Part shown: piece after piece, positions 23,227 to 29,645 of the stretch
How positions within the stretch are numbered: the first letter of the stretch is position 1
Layout: every line of letters starts with the position of its first letter
NCBI RefSeq assembly: GCF_041260155.1
Contig: NC_091946.1
Location: forward strand, 19,123,353-19,187,352
Direction of reading: 5' to 3'
DNA from: Ptychodera flava
Taxonomy: Eukaryota > Hemichordata > Enteropneusta > Ptychoderidae
Length of the DNA stretch: 64,000 nt
The notes under the pieces: model-generated
The model's input: only the letters and a program-made list of their open reading frames with translations
Database searches by the model: none
What the model was told of the DNA's origin: nothing
Made by a program: the position numbers and the translations under genes

Positions 23227-25099
23227 CCAACCAATAAGTTGATAACTACTTACTAAAATCATTGATAAATCATAAATATGTATATAATATAACATATGTT
23301 TCAGAGTAGACTATCCTTTCACTAAAAGTCAGAACATTTATGCACGCGAATTTCATCACCATTTTCACAAATCAAATCATCACTTAGAACCTAAAAATCA
23401 CATTTTAAAGCAATCGGAAAAAGAGGCATAAGAGAAATAATGTTTCGACATATTAAGAAAATTGTCTAATCAGTTTACACTCAAATTTCACAATCATTTT
23501 ACAAATTCGCATTAAGGTATCCCATTGCACCTAAATAATAAATTTAACTTCAGCGGACAGACAAGCAAATAAGCTGACACATAGAGAACGACCGATGGAT
23601 AACAGTTCTTCCCTGATGTCCTGTTCGTAGAATCTGTAAATAAACAGGATTATGTTACATGATTTATATCTTTAACGTTTTCCAGGTAAATCCTTGTATA
23701 GAGAAATTGTATCGAATACAATACCCATTTAATTTACTCACCTGTTACATACAATGCTGTTTAGACAGCTCATGAGTGATCAAGTTTGACAACGCACTCT
23801 TATCCGCAGCTTTTTCACCAGATATGAACTTCCAAATCTAAATCCGGAAAAGGTGACAGTAGTCAATGTATTGGTCACTCATTCACTTGATGTCCCTGTG
23901 ATGTAAGTATACGTAACTTAAGAGTTCAATATTCAATATAAGCAGTGCGGCATTCAATATCTGAAAAAGTCTTCGAGAGTCCAAATGAGGGTCCGACGTC
24001 TTGTTATCGAGTTACAAAAAAGCAAACAAGGTTTTAGCCTCGATTTGCCTTTAGTAAAAGATTGATATGTCTCAACAAATACAAATACTAGTGATTAAAG
24101 TCTGAAGCATGATAAGAGCTTGCACTTTGCATACTGAATGTGTTGTCCATAAACGGCATAAATACGTTTACAAATATCATCGGCTGATATTGCGAACCCT
24201 TAATTTTCCACAATGATGAAGTCCAATTTAAAGTTTTGAAACAGCAAAAAGGTTTAGTTTGCTTTTTCCTCGTGCCTTCACAAATGACTTTGTATTTCAA
24301 TATGGCAGAGAAAAATGCGGTGTTGGATCATTGAAAGAACTCGAAAAGAAATTGGAGGAACACAAGTTAAAACATACATGTCATGATGACCCTGAGTGAG
24401 TACGACCGACTCTTCTCTTTTTGAAGGATTCTAAAATCTGCCTATTATTTATGAATGTTAGTTTCTTCAAACTGCAATTCTTCGATGTTAATCGGCATTC
24501 AATGAAGTGACAGGAGATAAAAAGTTGACGATGTCACATGCAAGGTATTCAGTAGACGTTTAATTTCTAATTTATATTCTCGCTAAATAACCGCAAAACA
24601 CTTCCACTTTATGCGAAAATTGCGCATACATTTGGTCGGTTGGTAAAGACGTATGTTGTATAAAAACACGATAAAGCATAACCGATTACTTTGCGTTTAT
24701 TATCCATTTTTCTAGCCACATGTTTGCAGCACTTTGTTACTTTACCCAAGACGTGAACTCAAATGAATAAGTCAAGTTTCCACGCTACATGTAATTCTCT
24801 GTTTTGCCCAGACCAACATACTTAGAACTCACCTCCGTGTAGATAAGTTTAATATTATTTGATAACAGACAAAAATTAGGTGCTTCAATGTTACACGAGA
24901 ATTCGCTGAACGAATTATTTATAATTTCATCCACAGAGATATTCAACACATCTTGTGTTCAGCTAACCCTGGTTCCCGAACGTGCGAGGCGTGGAAAATT
25001 TTAGCTTGTACTGCCGAGGCAAACCGAACAGTTACATTTACTGGAGTTCTGGTGTTATCGATGATCACTTTCTACACGATTTACAATTTTATATTTTAA
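4021..25099 (+). CDS. ADP-ribosyl cyclase / cyclic ADP-ribose hydrolase, copy 1 (CD38/BST1 family)
   Basis: This family converts NAD to cyclic ADP-ribose and ADP-ribose, which act in calcium signalling. Seven exons join in phase: 4021-4262, 5048-5180, 22258-22470, 23059-23135, 23810-23902, 24309-24395 and 24937-25099, giving 335 residues (CD38 has 300). Residues 1 to about 22 are a hydrophobic signal sequence. Family blocks follow: GTTQNLKEIFIGRCWDY, ELWELFHDAF, CNVTSEGYQPF, TLFWS, TLEDTL, TWCG, and ELPNLNPEKV. By alignment from memory, Trp129, Glu150, Trp190, Ser194 and Glu228 correspond to CD38 W125, E146, W189, S193 and the catalytic E226. CD38 D155 appears as Gln159. The last 20 or so residues are hydrophobic, suggesting a GPI-anchor signal or a membrane tail. 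The plus-strand ATG at 4021 is chosen because it directly precedes the signal peptide. Intron 2 (17 kb) is swollen by a Helentron and satellite arrays. A tandem paralogue lies downstream. Confidence 0.93.
4263..5047 (+). other. Intron 1 of cyclase gene 1
   Basis: No gene or repeat recognised. Several stretches are shared with intron 1 of copy 2, which is longer (29646-31392) because of insertions there. Confidence 0.7.
5048..5180 (+). CDS. ADP-ribosyl cyclase 1, exon 2
   Basis: Codes for ELKNCTELWELFHDAF through VGINK. Acceptor TTTTCAG. The donor AAG/GTTCGT was chosen over the nearby GTAAGT because only phase 0 joins to TLFWS, as in the CD38 NKTLFWS block. Confidence 0.9.
5181..6089 (+). other. 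Start of intron 2, cyclase gene 1
   Basis: The first 200 bases are shared with copy 2 (31526-31730; the block CACGCTAGG near 5350). After that the two genes diverge. No gene or repeat recognised. Confidence 0.6.
6384..7440 (+). repeat. Tandem array with a 147-bp period
   Basis: The anchor CATTAAATATG or close variants occurs at 6387, 6546, 6693, 6840, 6987, 7134, 7281 and 7437. Five consecutive intervals are exactly 147 bp; the flanking ones are 159 and 156. Each unit also carries a TTGATCAAGTCAA-like and an ATATATCCCTAATTA segment. Confidence 0.85.
7559..7623. repeat. (CAGA)n microsatellite
   Basis: About 65 bp of CAGA with a few ACAC interruptions, placed just before the palindromic right end of the element. 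The same arrangement is seen at 19045-19080. Confidence 0.9.
7750..8060 (+). mobile_element. Truncated second copy of the CACGTG-end element
   Basis: CAGACATGAACTG, AATGCTCACGTGTTTT and the following 120 bases repeat the left part of the element at 6090. Similarity fades before 8060 and there is no right end. Confidence 0.5.
8383..8469. repeat. 13-bp inverted repeat near the Helentron 3' side
   Basis: CATACCATTCAGT (8383-8395) and ACTGAATGGTATG (8457-8469) are perfect inverted copies with a 61-base loop. It lies about 230 bp beyond the EEP stop codon. It could be a terminal hairpin of the element, but the exact end is not proven. Confidence 0.45.
8694..9551 (-). pseudogene. Helentron C-terminal endonuclease/exonuclease/phosphatase (EEP) domain
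   Basis: An open frame starting in the last helicase motif (HYVALSRV) continues into an EEP fold of the kind found in non-LTR retrotransposons and Helentrons. Visible catalytic motifs are YQNVRSL (Asn), ICSESRL (Glu), GVYNPP, VIIGDFNVD (Asp and Asn), CLDHIYTN (Asp) and YSDHKPI (Asp-His). All the expected motifs are present, so this domain is better kept than the rest. It ends at a stop codon at 8694. The parent protein is broken by a frameshift near 9590, so it is called a pseudogene fragment. Confidence 0.85.
9560..10963 (-). pseudogene. Helentron Pif1-like helicase domain
   Basis: Superfamily 1B helicase motifs are clear: Walker A GAGVGKSLVLKSL, motif Ia APTGKAAYNIKGTTIHSAF, Walker B VIFIDEISMVG, motif III FGDLYQLKPVF, and DNGLING-like SVNDGLINGTPGVI. 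The frame slips near 10830, where MADNE and YIHFTETQQETKEIF lie in different frames. It slips again near 9590, before the last motif. In Helitrons this helicase unwinds the donor DNA after the Rep nick. Confidence 0.85.
11132..12985 (-). pseudogene. Helentron HUH Rep nuclease domain
   Basis: One reading frame runs through 12985-12728, 12718-11735 and 11632-11132, interrupted only by TAG near 12723 and TAA near 11736 (VE-stop-AREGC). The HUH motif is PHIHM (codons at about 12349-12341). The Tyr-bearing motif is CAMYIASYISKAQRGMS, with both tyrosines present as expected of Y2 Helitron Reps. The region also holds a CKKKGQCVCRFGFP Cys cluster. The Rep would nick and religate single-stranded DNA ends during rolling-circle transposition. 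The two nonsense changes make this copy non-functional. Confidence 0.87.
12955..13890 (-). pseudogene. Helentron N-terminal Cys-rich and Helitron-like domain
   Basis: FHGAVQNGPNFVCVCCQQLW (about 13885-13800) is the standard Helitron N-terminal Cys block. After a frameshift near 13690 it continues as LPPELQLHPLEERLVALRIP, FMQIRELPRGRQVSLRGNIV and NVPADV-like sequence, matching the conserved region upstream of Helitron Rep domains. An acidic stretch (DDSNDHDDDDNWTEE) follows. The frame then shifts into the Rep frame at about 12970. Confidence 0.8.
13919..15019 (-). pseudogene. Helentron OTU domain plus 21-residue charged repeats
   Basis: Near the N terminus, VNVEGDGNCLFRAISLGLYG carries the OTU Asp and Cys of the catalytic site, followed by NINIAVHL and SVSIHLLYHAI blocks. 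The usual catalytic His of the HYD motif is Gln here (SGQYDFL), one base away from a His codon. After the OTU domain come about 8.6 copies of a 21-residue unit with the pattern YRQTERQRxxxAKKxKRxDD (13919-14465). The ATG at 15019 starts the frame. The last repeat ends at a stop near 13919. Confidence 0.82.
15327..15404. repeat. Nested stem-loop at the Helentron 5' side
   Basis: Inner arms TAGGTCCAACTT (15347-15358) and AAGCTGGACCTA (15367-15378) pair with one mismatch. Outer arms AACCCTTT (15327-15334) and AAAGGGTT (15397-15404) pair perfectly around them. It lies about 310 bp upstream of the OTU start codon. It may be the 5' end structure of the Helentron or a separate small fold-back. Confidence 0.5.
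15405..15860 (+). other. Intron 2 sequence, nothing recognised
   Basis: AT-rich; no gene, TIR or tandem repeat seen. Confidence 0.6.
15865..16075 (+). repeat. 26-bp minisatellite
   Basis: About eight copies of a unit close to GGGCAAGTTATTATTGCG followed by CCTCCTAT. The last five are near-identical and the first three diverged. It lies in intron 2 of cyclase gene 1. Confidence 0.85.
16076..17815 (+). other. Intron 2 sequence, mostly unassigned
   Basis: No gene recognised. A G-rich segment at 17290-17345 (GGGGTGGACCATTTG, then a G-run) resembles the start of a G-run element like C, but no partner end was found. Confidence 0.5.
17820..18484 (+). other. Unrecognised open stretches, possible old gene or element fragment
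   Basis: Three adjacent plus-strand open stretches (17820-17990, 17999-18235, 18236-18484) are richer in G+C than their surroundings. The first encodes a Cys-containing stretch (RCYTAPPHLMDEFYRG) and the second RTVKRKVMDSFNHATDF and TEGLVCLLTMKQL. I do not recognise a family. The stop codons between them argue against a living gene. It could be a decayed transposon protein or an exonised relic. Confidence 0.2.
18890..19118 (+). mobile_element. Right end of the CACGTG-end element family
   Basis: It matches 7440-7662: CCACGCCCACCAAAA, a CCGTTTTTGAGA segment, (CAGA)n at 19045-19080, CATCGCTGCGACATA, and the palindrome GCTCACGTG-TTCA-CACGTGAGC at 19097-19118. The 147-bp array and left end are missing. 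Confidence 0.7.
19200..21060 (+). repeat. Tandem array with a period of about 150 bp and a palindrome in each unit
   Basis: The anchor CCAATATGG recurs at 19381, 19530, 19669, 19820, 19971, 20120, 20269, 20444, 20606 and 20752, with a decayed unit near 20898. Units read TTATTCAAAGTTGGTACAAG, then a GTCATA-ATGCACGTC segment, then TGATACGATCCAATATGG, then a 19-bp palindrome such as ATGGCCGCC-A-GGCGGCCAT, then TTTTATTAC. The array starts with GGGGGACTTATAGGTTTGG and GTGCG repeats. Single units of the family lie at 34504-34810 and, reversed, at 57100-57250. Confidence 0.88.
21061..21420 (-). repeat. Diverged, inverted relative of the 147-bp repeat
   Basis: GCATATGTAATGAACTTTCC and TAATTAGAGTGATATA (21203-21240) are the reverse complement of the core of the 147-bp units. 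About two decayed units are seen. Confidence 0.45.
21421..21944 (+). other. Intron 2 sequence, nothing recognised
   Basis: No gene, TIR or tandem repeat seen in this stretch before the fold-back at 21945. Confidence 0.5.
21945..22047. repeat. Fold-back with 33-bp imperfect arms
   Basis: CAGCGGCGGTATCCC onward to GACCAGTT (21952-21984) pairs with AACTGGTC onward to GCCGCCGCTG (22009-22040), with short bulges, around a 24-base loop. The pairing continues weakly outward. It lies 210 bp upstream of cyclase exon 3. Confidence 0.7.
22258..22470 (+). CDS. ADP-ribosyl cyclase 1, exon 3
   Basis: Phase 0 at both ends; 71 residues (126-196). It holds TLFWS (Trp129), TLEDTL (Glu150), TWCG, and the EAYW block (Trp190, Ser194), which form most of the NAD pocket in CD38. 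Confidence 0.92.
22471..23058 (+). other. Intron 3 of cyclase gene 1
   Basis: Aligns with intron 3 of copy 2. The site TTTAAATGCACTG (22812-22824) is the uninterrupted form of the place where the 909-bp element sits in copy 2. Confidence 0.75.
23059..23135 (+). CDS. ADP-ribosyl cyclase 1, exon 4
   Basis: FASLAEGKVTVLLNGS, equivalent to the CD38 block with VMLNGS. Acceptor TGGTAG, donor AG/GTAATC, ends in phase 2. Confidence 0.9.
23136..23809 (+). other. Intron 4 of cyclase gene 1
   Basis: Contains an (ATCA)n microsatellite at 23174-23226. The rest aligns with intron 4 of copy 2; nothing else recognised. Confidence 0.7.
23174..23226. repeat. (ATCA)n microsatellite
   Basis: About 13 perfect tetranucleotide units. 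The matching site in copy 2 (near 40404) has a shorter, interrupted tract. Confidence 0.95.
23810..23902 (+). CDS. ADP-ribosyl cyclase 1, exon 5
   Basis: SFFTRYELPNLNPEKVTVV. The Glu of RYEL (residue 228) aligns with the catalytic Glu226 of CD38. Phases fit at both sides and the donor is GTAAGT. Confidence 0.9.
23903..24308 (+). other. Intron 5 of cyclase gene 1
   Basis: Nothing recognised. It aligns with intron 5 of copy 2. Confidence 0.7.
24309..24395 (+). CDS. ADP-ribosyl cyclase 1, exon 6
   Basis: EKCGVGSLKELEKKL through HTCHDDPE. Two Cys residues fit the C-terminal disulfides of the family. Acceptor ATGGCAG, donor GA/GTGAGT. Confidence 0.88.
24396..24936 (+). other. Intron 6 of cyclase gene 1
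   Basis: Nothing recognised. It aligns with intron 6 of copy 2. Confidence 0.7.
24937..25099 (+). CDS. ADP-ribosyl cyclase 1, exon 7 (last)
   Basis: DIQHILCSANPGSRTC, then a hydrophobic tail VTFTGVLVLSMITFYTIYNF. The stop TAA (25097-25099) is inside the TTAA target of the MITE that begins at 25100. Confidence 0.9.
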
Positions 25100-25452
25100 G
25101 GTAGAATGCGCCCCGGGGACAGACATTCACACTCTCAAACCTAATCTTTCGGATGCTCTTTGGTCTACCCTTGTGGGCTGGGGTCATTTAGAAGCTCATG
25201 CAGTAAATGAAGTTTGAACCGGCTTATTGTTAGGAAGCATTTTTATTCCCCCTTCTTAACAATTGACATTGGAATTGCGGCAATTTTAGAATTCAAAGAA
25301 CCGGTAAAAATAGGATTATTTGTTTCTTTTGTAGCAAATTTGGCATTGTTACGCCCTGAATGTTTTTCTTGCTTTCGAAATAATGGTTTAAAGGTTTTCT
25401 TACAGAAAGTGTGAGCGAACGTTTAAGTATTTTAATTAAGGTGCGTACAACC
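25100..25452. mobile_element. TTAA-target MITE, family A, forming the start of the cyclase 1 3' UTR
   Basis: Left end GGTAGAATGCGCCCC follows TTAA directly. Right end GGTGCGTACAACC (25440-25452) is its diverged inverse. The interior aligns with 1-328 and 42223-42545. It lies directly after the stop codon and before the conserved polyadenylation signal, so it is almost surely transcribed. Confidence 0.8.
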
Positions 25453-26060
25453 CTGACTGCTTTTACCTTTCCAAGTTATCTAAAATATCGTTCCCCGGAA
25501 TTTTCAGGCAAAGCATCAGAGGTAGCGGGCGCACTTTTTACAAATCCTAGTAACTCTGCGACAGTGAATGCCGATAAAATATATATTGCTTATGCGAAAC
25601 AAACGATGAACATTTATAGCAGCGAATTTATTTACTTTTACACGAAACAAAACACAGGTGTTTCAGATGACATTTTGATACAGAGGAATAAGTAGCTCCG
25701 CTTCTGAAGTTCTTCAGTACCTTTGTTCTGTATATGGATTGTGGTCAACTTCGGATTCTCCACCATATGTTGAATCGCAAGATTGCTTTCTATGGTAACG
25801 TTGGACCTAGAGAGCTGAAGATAGGTGAAAAATTGAGTTTTTGGAAATTAACACTACTTAGCTTGCTCAAACCTTGTACCTGAACGGTAGCAACAATATT
25901 GGAGATGAATGAAATTTCAACAATAAACATGCCTATTGCTTACGCAGGCAGTGTTTACAAATAGAAAATTGGCAGACAAATATTATGTCTTTTGGTGACG
26001 AACAAGAGCAATGCATGCAGAACAAATGCGCTGAAAAAATATTTAAATATACTACTGTAT
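25453..26060 (+). other. 3' flank / 3' UTR of cyclase gene 1
   Basis: Similar to 42546-43115 in copy 2, including the block TTCTTCAGTACCTTTGTTC and an AATAAA signal. Similarity to copy 2 stops near 26060, which marks the right edge of the duplicated unit. Confidence 0.6.
25922..25927 (+). promoter_or_regulatory. Likely polyadenylation signal, cyclase gene 1
   Basis: AATAAA in the segment CAACAATAAACATGCC, conserved at 42983-42988 in copy 2. It lies about 820 bp after the stop codon. Confidence 0.5.
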
Positions 26061-29000
26061 TTCCTGAATTTAATTACTTTTTAATATTCACAAACGTTCG
26101 TTAAATATTTCTTAGTATAGTTTCGTTGTCAACATGATAAATTTGGACATCAAATTTGAAATTAAGATTTTAGACGTGAGCAACGATATGAATTTTTACT
26201 TGTTGTGTTACATTTGATGAAATATACTTGTGATACATTCCTTTCAATGCTTACTGTTCATTATTTGCAAATGTAACTTGGGTATACGAACAGACATTGC
26301 CAAACAGGTAGACAGACAGACACACAGACAGACAAAGCTACAGTCGGATTGGACGGTGACACTCGCACAGACCCTAGGGTTACAAATTAATGATTAGTGT
26401 CACTGATACTTATAGGTACATAAATTTAAAATATACGAGGAAATGGGTACTTTTGTCGAAATGATTGACCGTGATATACCCTATTGAAACTAGATAAATA
26501 ATGTTCTCAGATGTACGACCAGTGCTTAATTGAAAATGAGAATTTGAGGAATGACGTCATCTTGTACACTATTTGTCAAAGAAATCATTATGTTACACTG
26601 TAATCAAGGTCAATGGTCAGAGCTGGTCAATTTTGCCCTGATCCGTGTACTTAGCACTCACCTTGTTGCAAGTTTGTTTACCTGAATAGTCATTACCATT
26701 TTCAGTTTCATTAAAACATTTGAAATGTTGCTTTTACTAAGGGGCGTGATGAAGATGCTGTGCGTATTTTGTTTTATTTTGCTAAGTATTATAGCCAAAG
26801 TTTAGTGTTATTAGATATAGGGTTAGGTATTATTACAAATTGGGTTAGAAATACATATTGGATTAATTATTGCAAGATCGGGTGATACAACCTGTACACG
26901 GATAGTTTTCAATCGGATTCGAACCCACAACATACGGCATCAGTCACCTAGCTGAGAGGCCACAGACAGAACCACTCGGCTAAATCTCCACTCCCAAAAA
27001 AGAGTGGTTCAATAGCTGGCTAAGTTGTTACATTTTTCTGACTGAGACCGCTCAACACGTTGTAGAGTTCGTGAAGCACTCACGCACACATGCTCACTAT
27101 CATACATCGCACATACACACTTTATCGAAGCGAAGAAACCTGGACATGGCCATTATTTGAAATTCTCTCTCCCTGTTCTAGCTGTTGGGTGGCATTTAGT
27201 CCAACTTTCTTCGATTTTTATCAAAATAGGGGTTGTTTTTGAAAATATTGAGATAAGGTTTGGGTGTTTTAAAATGGTTTGAAACAGGCATTCATTTTGT
27301 GAATGTCATAGCCGGGTCATGCAGTCATGAACCTACAGCTAACTCTTTTGAAATGATGAGATATTAGTTTGTTATATTCATTCAAATTCCCTGAAGGATG
27401 GTAAAATGCCAAAAATTTTGAACATCAAACTATATTTGAGTAAAATAAAAGAGTAGCTAGGTTGAAATAGACAATGTGGTATCGATGTGATTAAGGCATC
27501 TTCTCCTTACCCGCTGAGTGTTCGCTAAAGAGCTTTTTGATCACAATGGACAAGACGTGAAAAGATCACAAACATTGCGGCGCGCACGCATTTCACAATA
27601 GATTCGAACTGTCTGTACAAGCATAGTTGTCGTTTTGTACCTGACGTAATTTATCGTTGTCTATAGTTACTGAAGTATTTCCGGTTAAACTATCAACCTT
27701 CTGGTACCGGAAGTGACGTCATTAATGTTTGCTGGTAACTCAGCAGGACTTGAGCTTGCATTTGACAATTGGAATCAGCCTTGCTTCATGCTTCAAGAGG
27801 TGACTGCACTCTGAGACGCGCTTCCCTCTTGCAATGCCGCCTTTGAACAGTGTTTGGAAAATGGTCTGCAATGACATGATGCAATTACTGATACACTTTC
27901 GTTTCGTTTTCGTAGAATCGTGCTGTTTACTTGTCATGTATATAATAAAATGCAACACCGTTTTTAACCTCGATAACCCTAGGTAGGATGGTTAGGTCAT
28001 TTTGATCAGTACGTGCATATCATACTAAAAAGATAAACCTTTGCCCATAAAAATAATATTCGGTCTGCATTTGTAGACTTTGGGGAAAGCCAACCAGTTG
28101 ATTTCGAGAAATTGTAATCAGATGTATGTTTAAATGTAAAATATCTTCAAACAGAATTGGAGAAAGAGACATTCCCACTAGGACTGTTTGTAGAAACAGA
28201 ATTCTGACAAAGATGAGGTTGGTGGCACTGTAGTATCTTTCGATAAGATTAGCACGCGTGGAAGAAGGAGGAACCTGATTTTGAGCTCCTTGAAAATTAT
28301 CAATTTGGCTTGTTTCCAACTTTCAGCTTGTTCTGACCCGTTCGAAATATTTGTACTTATAAACGAATCATTGTCTTGAAACAAGCGTTATGAGTATCGA
28401 TTTCGAAATAATCTTAAAAATTCCAAGAAAGAATAATGCAAATGTAGCATATTAGTGATTATTGAGATCTGCTCTCACCTGTGTCAGGTGTACTTAGAGG
28501 TAACGATATCACGGGCAGAGTGGTTTCTGCGCGCACTATTCAAGATAAAAGTGTAACTGTGGAGTTTACAGAGTTGATATAGATCCAAAGGTTCCAACCT
28601 AATTAAATAAATTTGCAGAGGGGATGTAAAAGTCAGAAAAGGTGATCAGGCTAGCAAGTTTGTTCTGTTTATTCTGAATTGGAAGCAAGTTTCTTTTGAA
28701 ATATTGGAACGATACTAAATAGATTGAAAATGCATTTTGAAGAAAGATCCGTCTTCGTAGCTCTTGAAAATTATATCAAGAAGCGAAAGGAGGTCAAAAG
28801 ATAGAGAAGAAAGAAGAATATTATCAATGGTAATCTAAACATCAAACATTGTATGCGTTCGTTGCAGCTTGATACAATGCTTCGCCGATTATTTTGCCGA
28901 TTTCAAGCGTAGAAAATGATGAAAGTGTTCTCGTACATGTGTGGTCATTTTCGATGATTACATAAAGTAGCTGACCCACAGTATATGATCATTTCACAAG

Positions 29001-29136
29001 TTCTATTTTAATATTATTGAGCAGAAATTTTTTACGGTATTTCATTCGATGCTGGATATTGAAACTAGTGTAAATAATATTGTATATTTTGTTGCACCTT
29101 TTAAATTTTTCAAAACCCATTATAATATAGTAAACA
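26061..29136. other. Spacer between the two cyclase genes
   Basis: Contains a short (CAGA)n at 26310-26333 and a tRNA-derived SINE fragment at 26905-26992. No gene recognised; open frames are short and without family similarity. Confidence 0.6.
26905..26992 (-). mobile_element. tRNA-derived SINE head
   Basis: On the minus strand there is an A box TAGCCGAGTGG (26972-26982) and a B box GGTTCGAATCC (26915-26925), at class II tRNA spacing with a long variable arm between them. A related copy lies at 38068-38150. The sequence beyond the B box (TGAAAAC) is also shared, which favours a SINE over a tRNA gene. Confidence 0.6.
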
Positions 29137-29403
29137 TGCGCTTAGAGGAAGTAGCGAGATTCAGACATCGACCGAAACTTAGTATATAATTGCATAAGGC
29201 TCAACCCTTAACTAATATGTACCTGTCTTTCCAAGGCTAGCTTTTTGAAACGCCGATTGTTTCCACATTGTGTTCCAACTCAACATACTTCCATGTATTA
29301 TCACGCCGTCATGTGACCTCATGCGTGGCTCTGCTGAAACACGACCCATCGCTTACGGCTGTATTGGACAAAAGTCACACCATAGTCTGTGCGTTTGTTG
29401 AAA
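29137..29403 (+). promoter_or_regulatory. Conserved 5' flank of ADP-ribosyl cyclase gene 2
   Basis: Aligns with 3690-4020. The block starts with CGCTTAGAGGAAG and contains TATATAAT at 29183-29190, about 215 bp before the ATG. Function as a promoter is inferred from conservation only. Confidence 0.35.
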
Positions 29404-29645
29404 ATGAACATTACCGCAATCCTCGTTGCCGTGTCTCTCTCTCTACTGTCAGCTGAAACGACATGGGCACACATGGAGAATTACAGACTTCATAAAATGC
29501 CGCTGTCTTTGGCTTACGGTAAGAACGATCTTAGCGTGAATGATTTTTGTCCGGAGAAAGGAACCACACGGTACCTGAAGGAGGTTTTCATTGGTCTCTG
29601 CTGGGAACACCAGTTTATTTACAACAGGCAGTCGTGCAGAACAAG
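29404..29645 (+). CDS. ADP-ribosyl cyclase 2, exon 1
   Basis: Signal peptide and first conserved block. Donor AG/GTAGGT; 242 bases as in copy 1. Confidence 0.9.

Noticed and set aside
26905..26992. A functional tRNA gene
   Set aside because: A second copy with shared non-tRNA flanks at 38068 points to a SINE, and I could not draw a complete acceptor stem.
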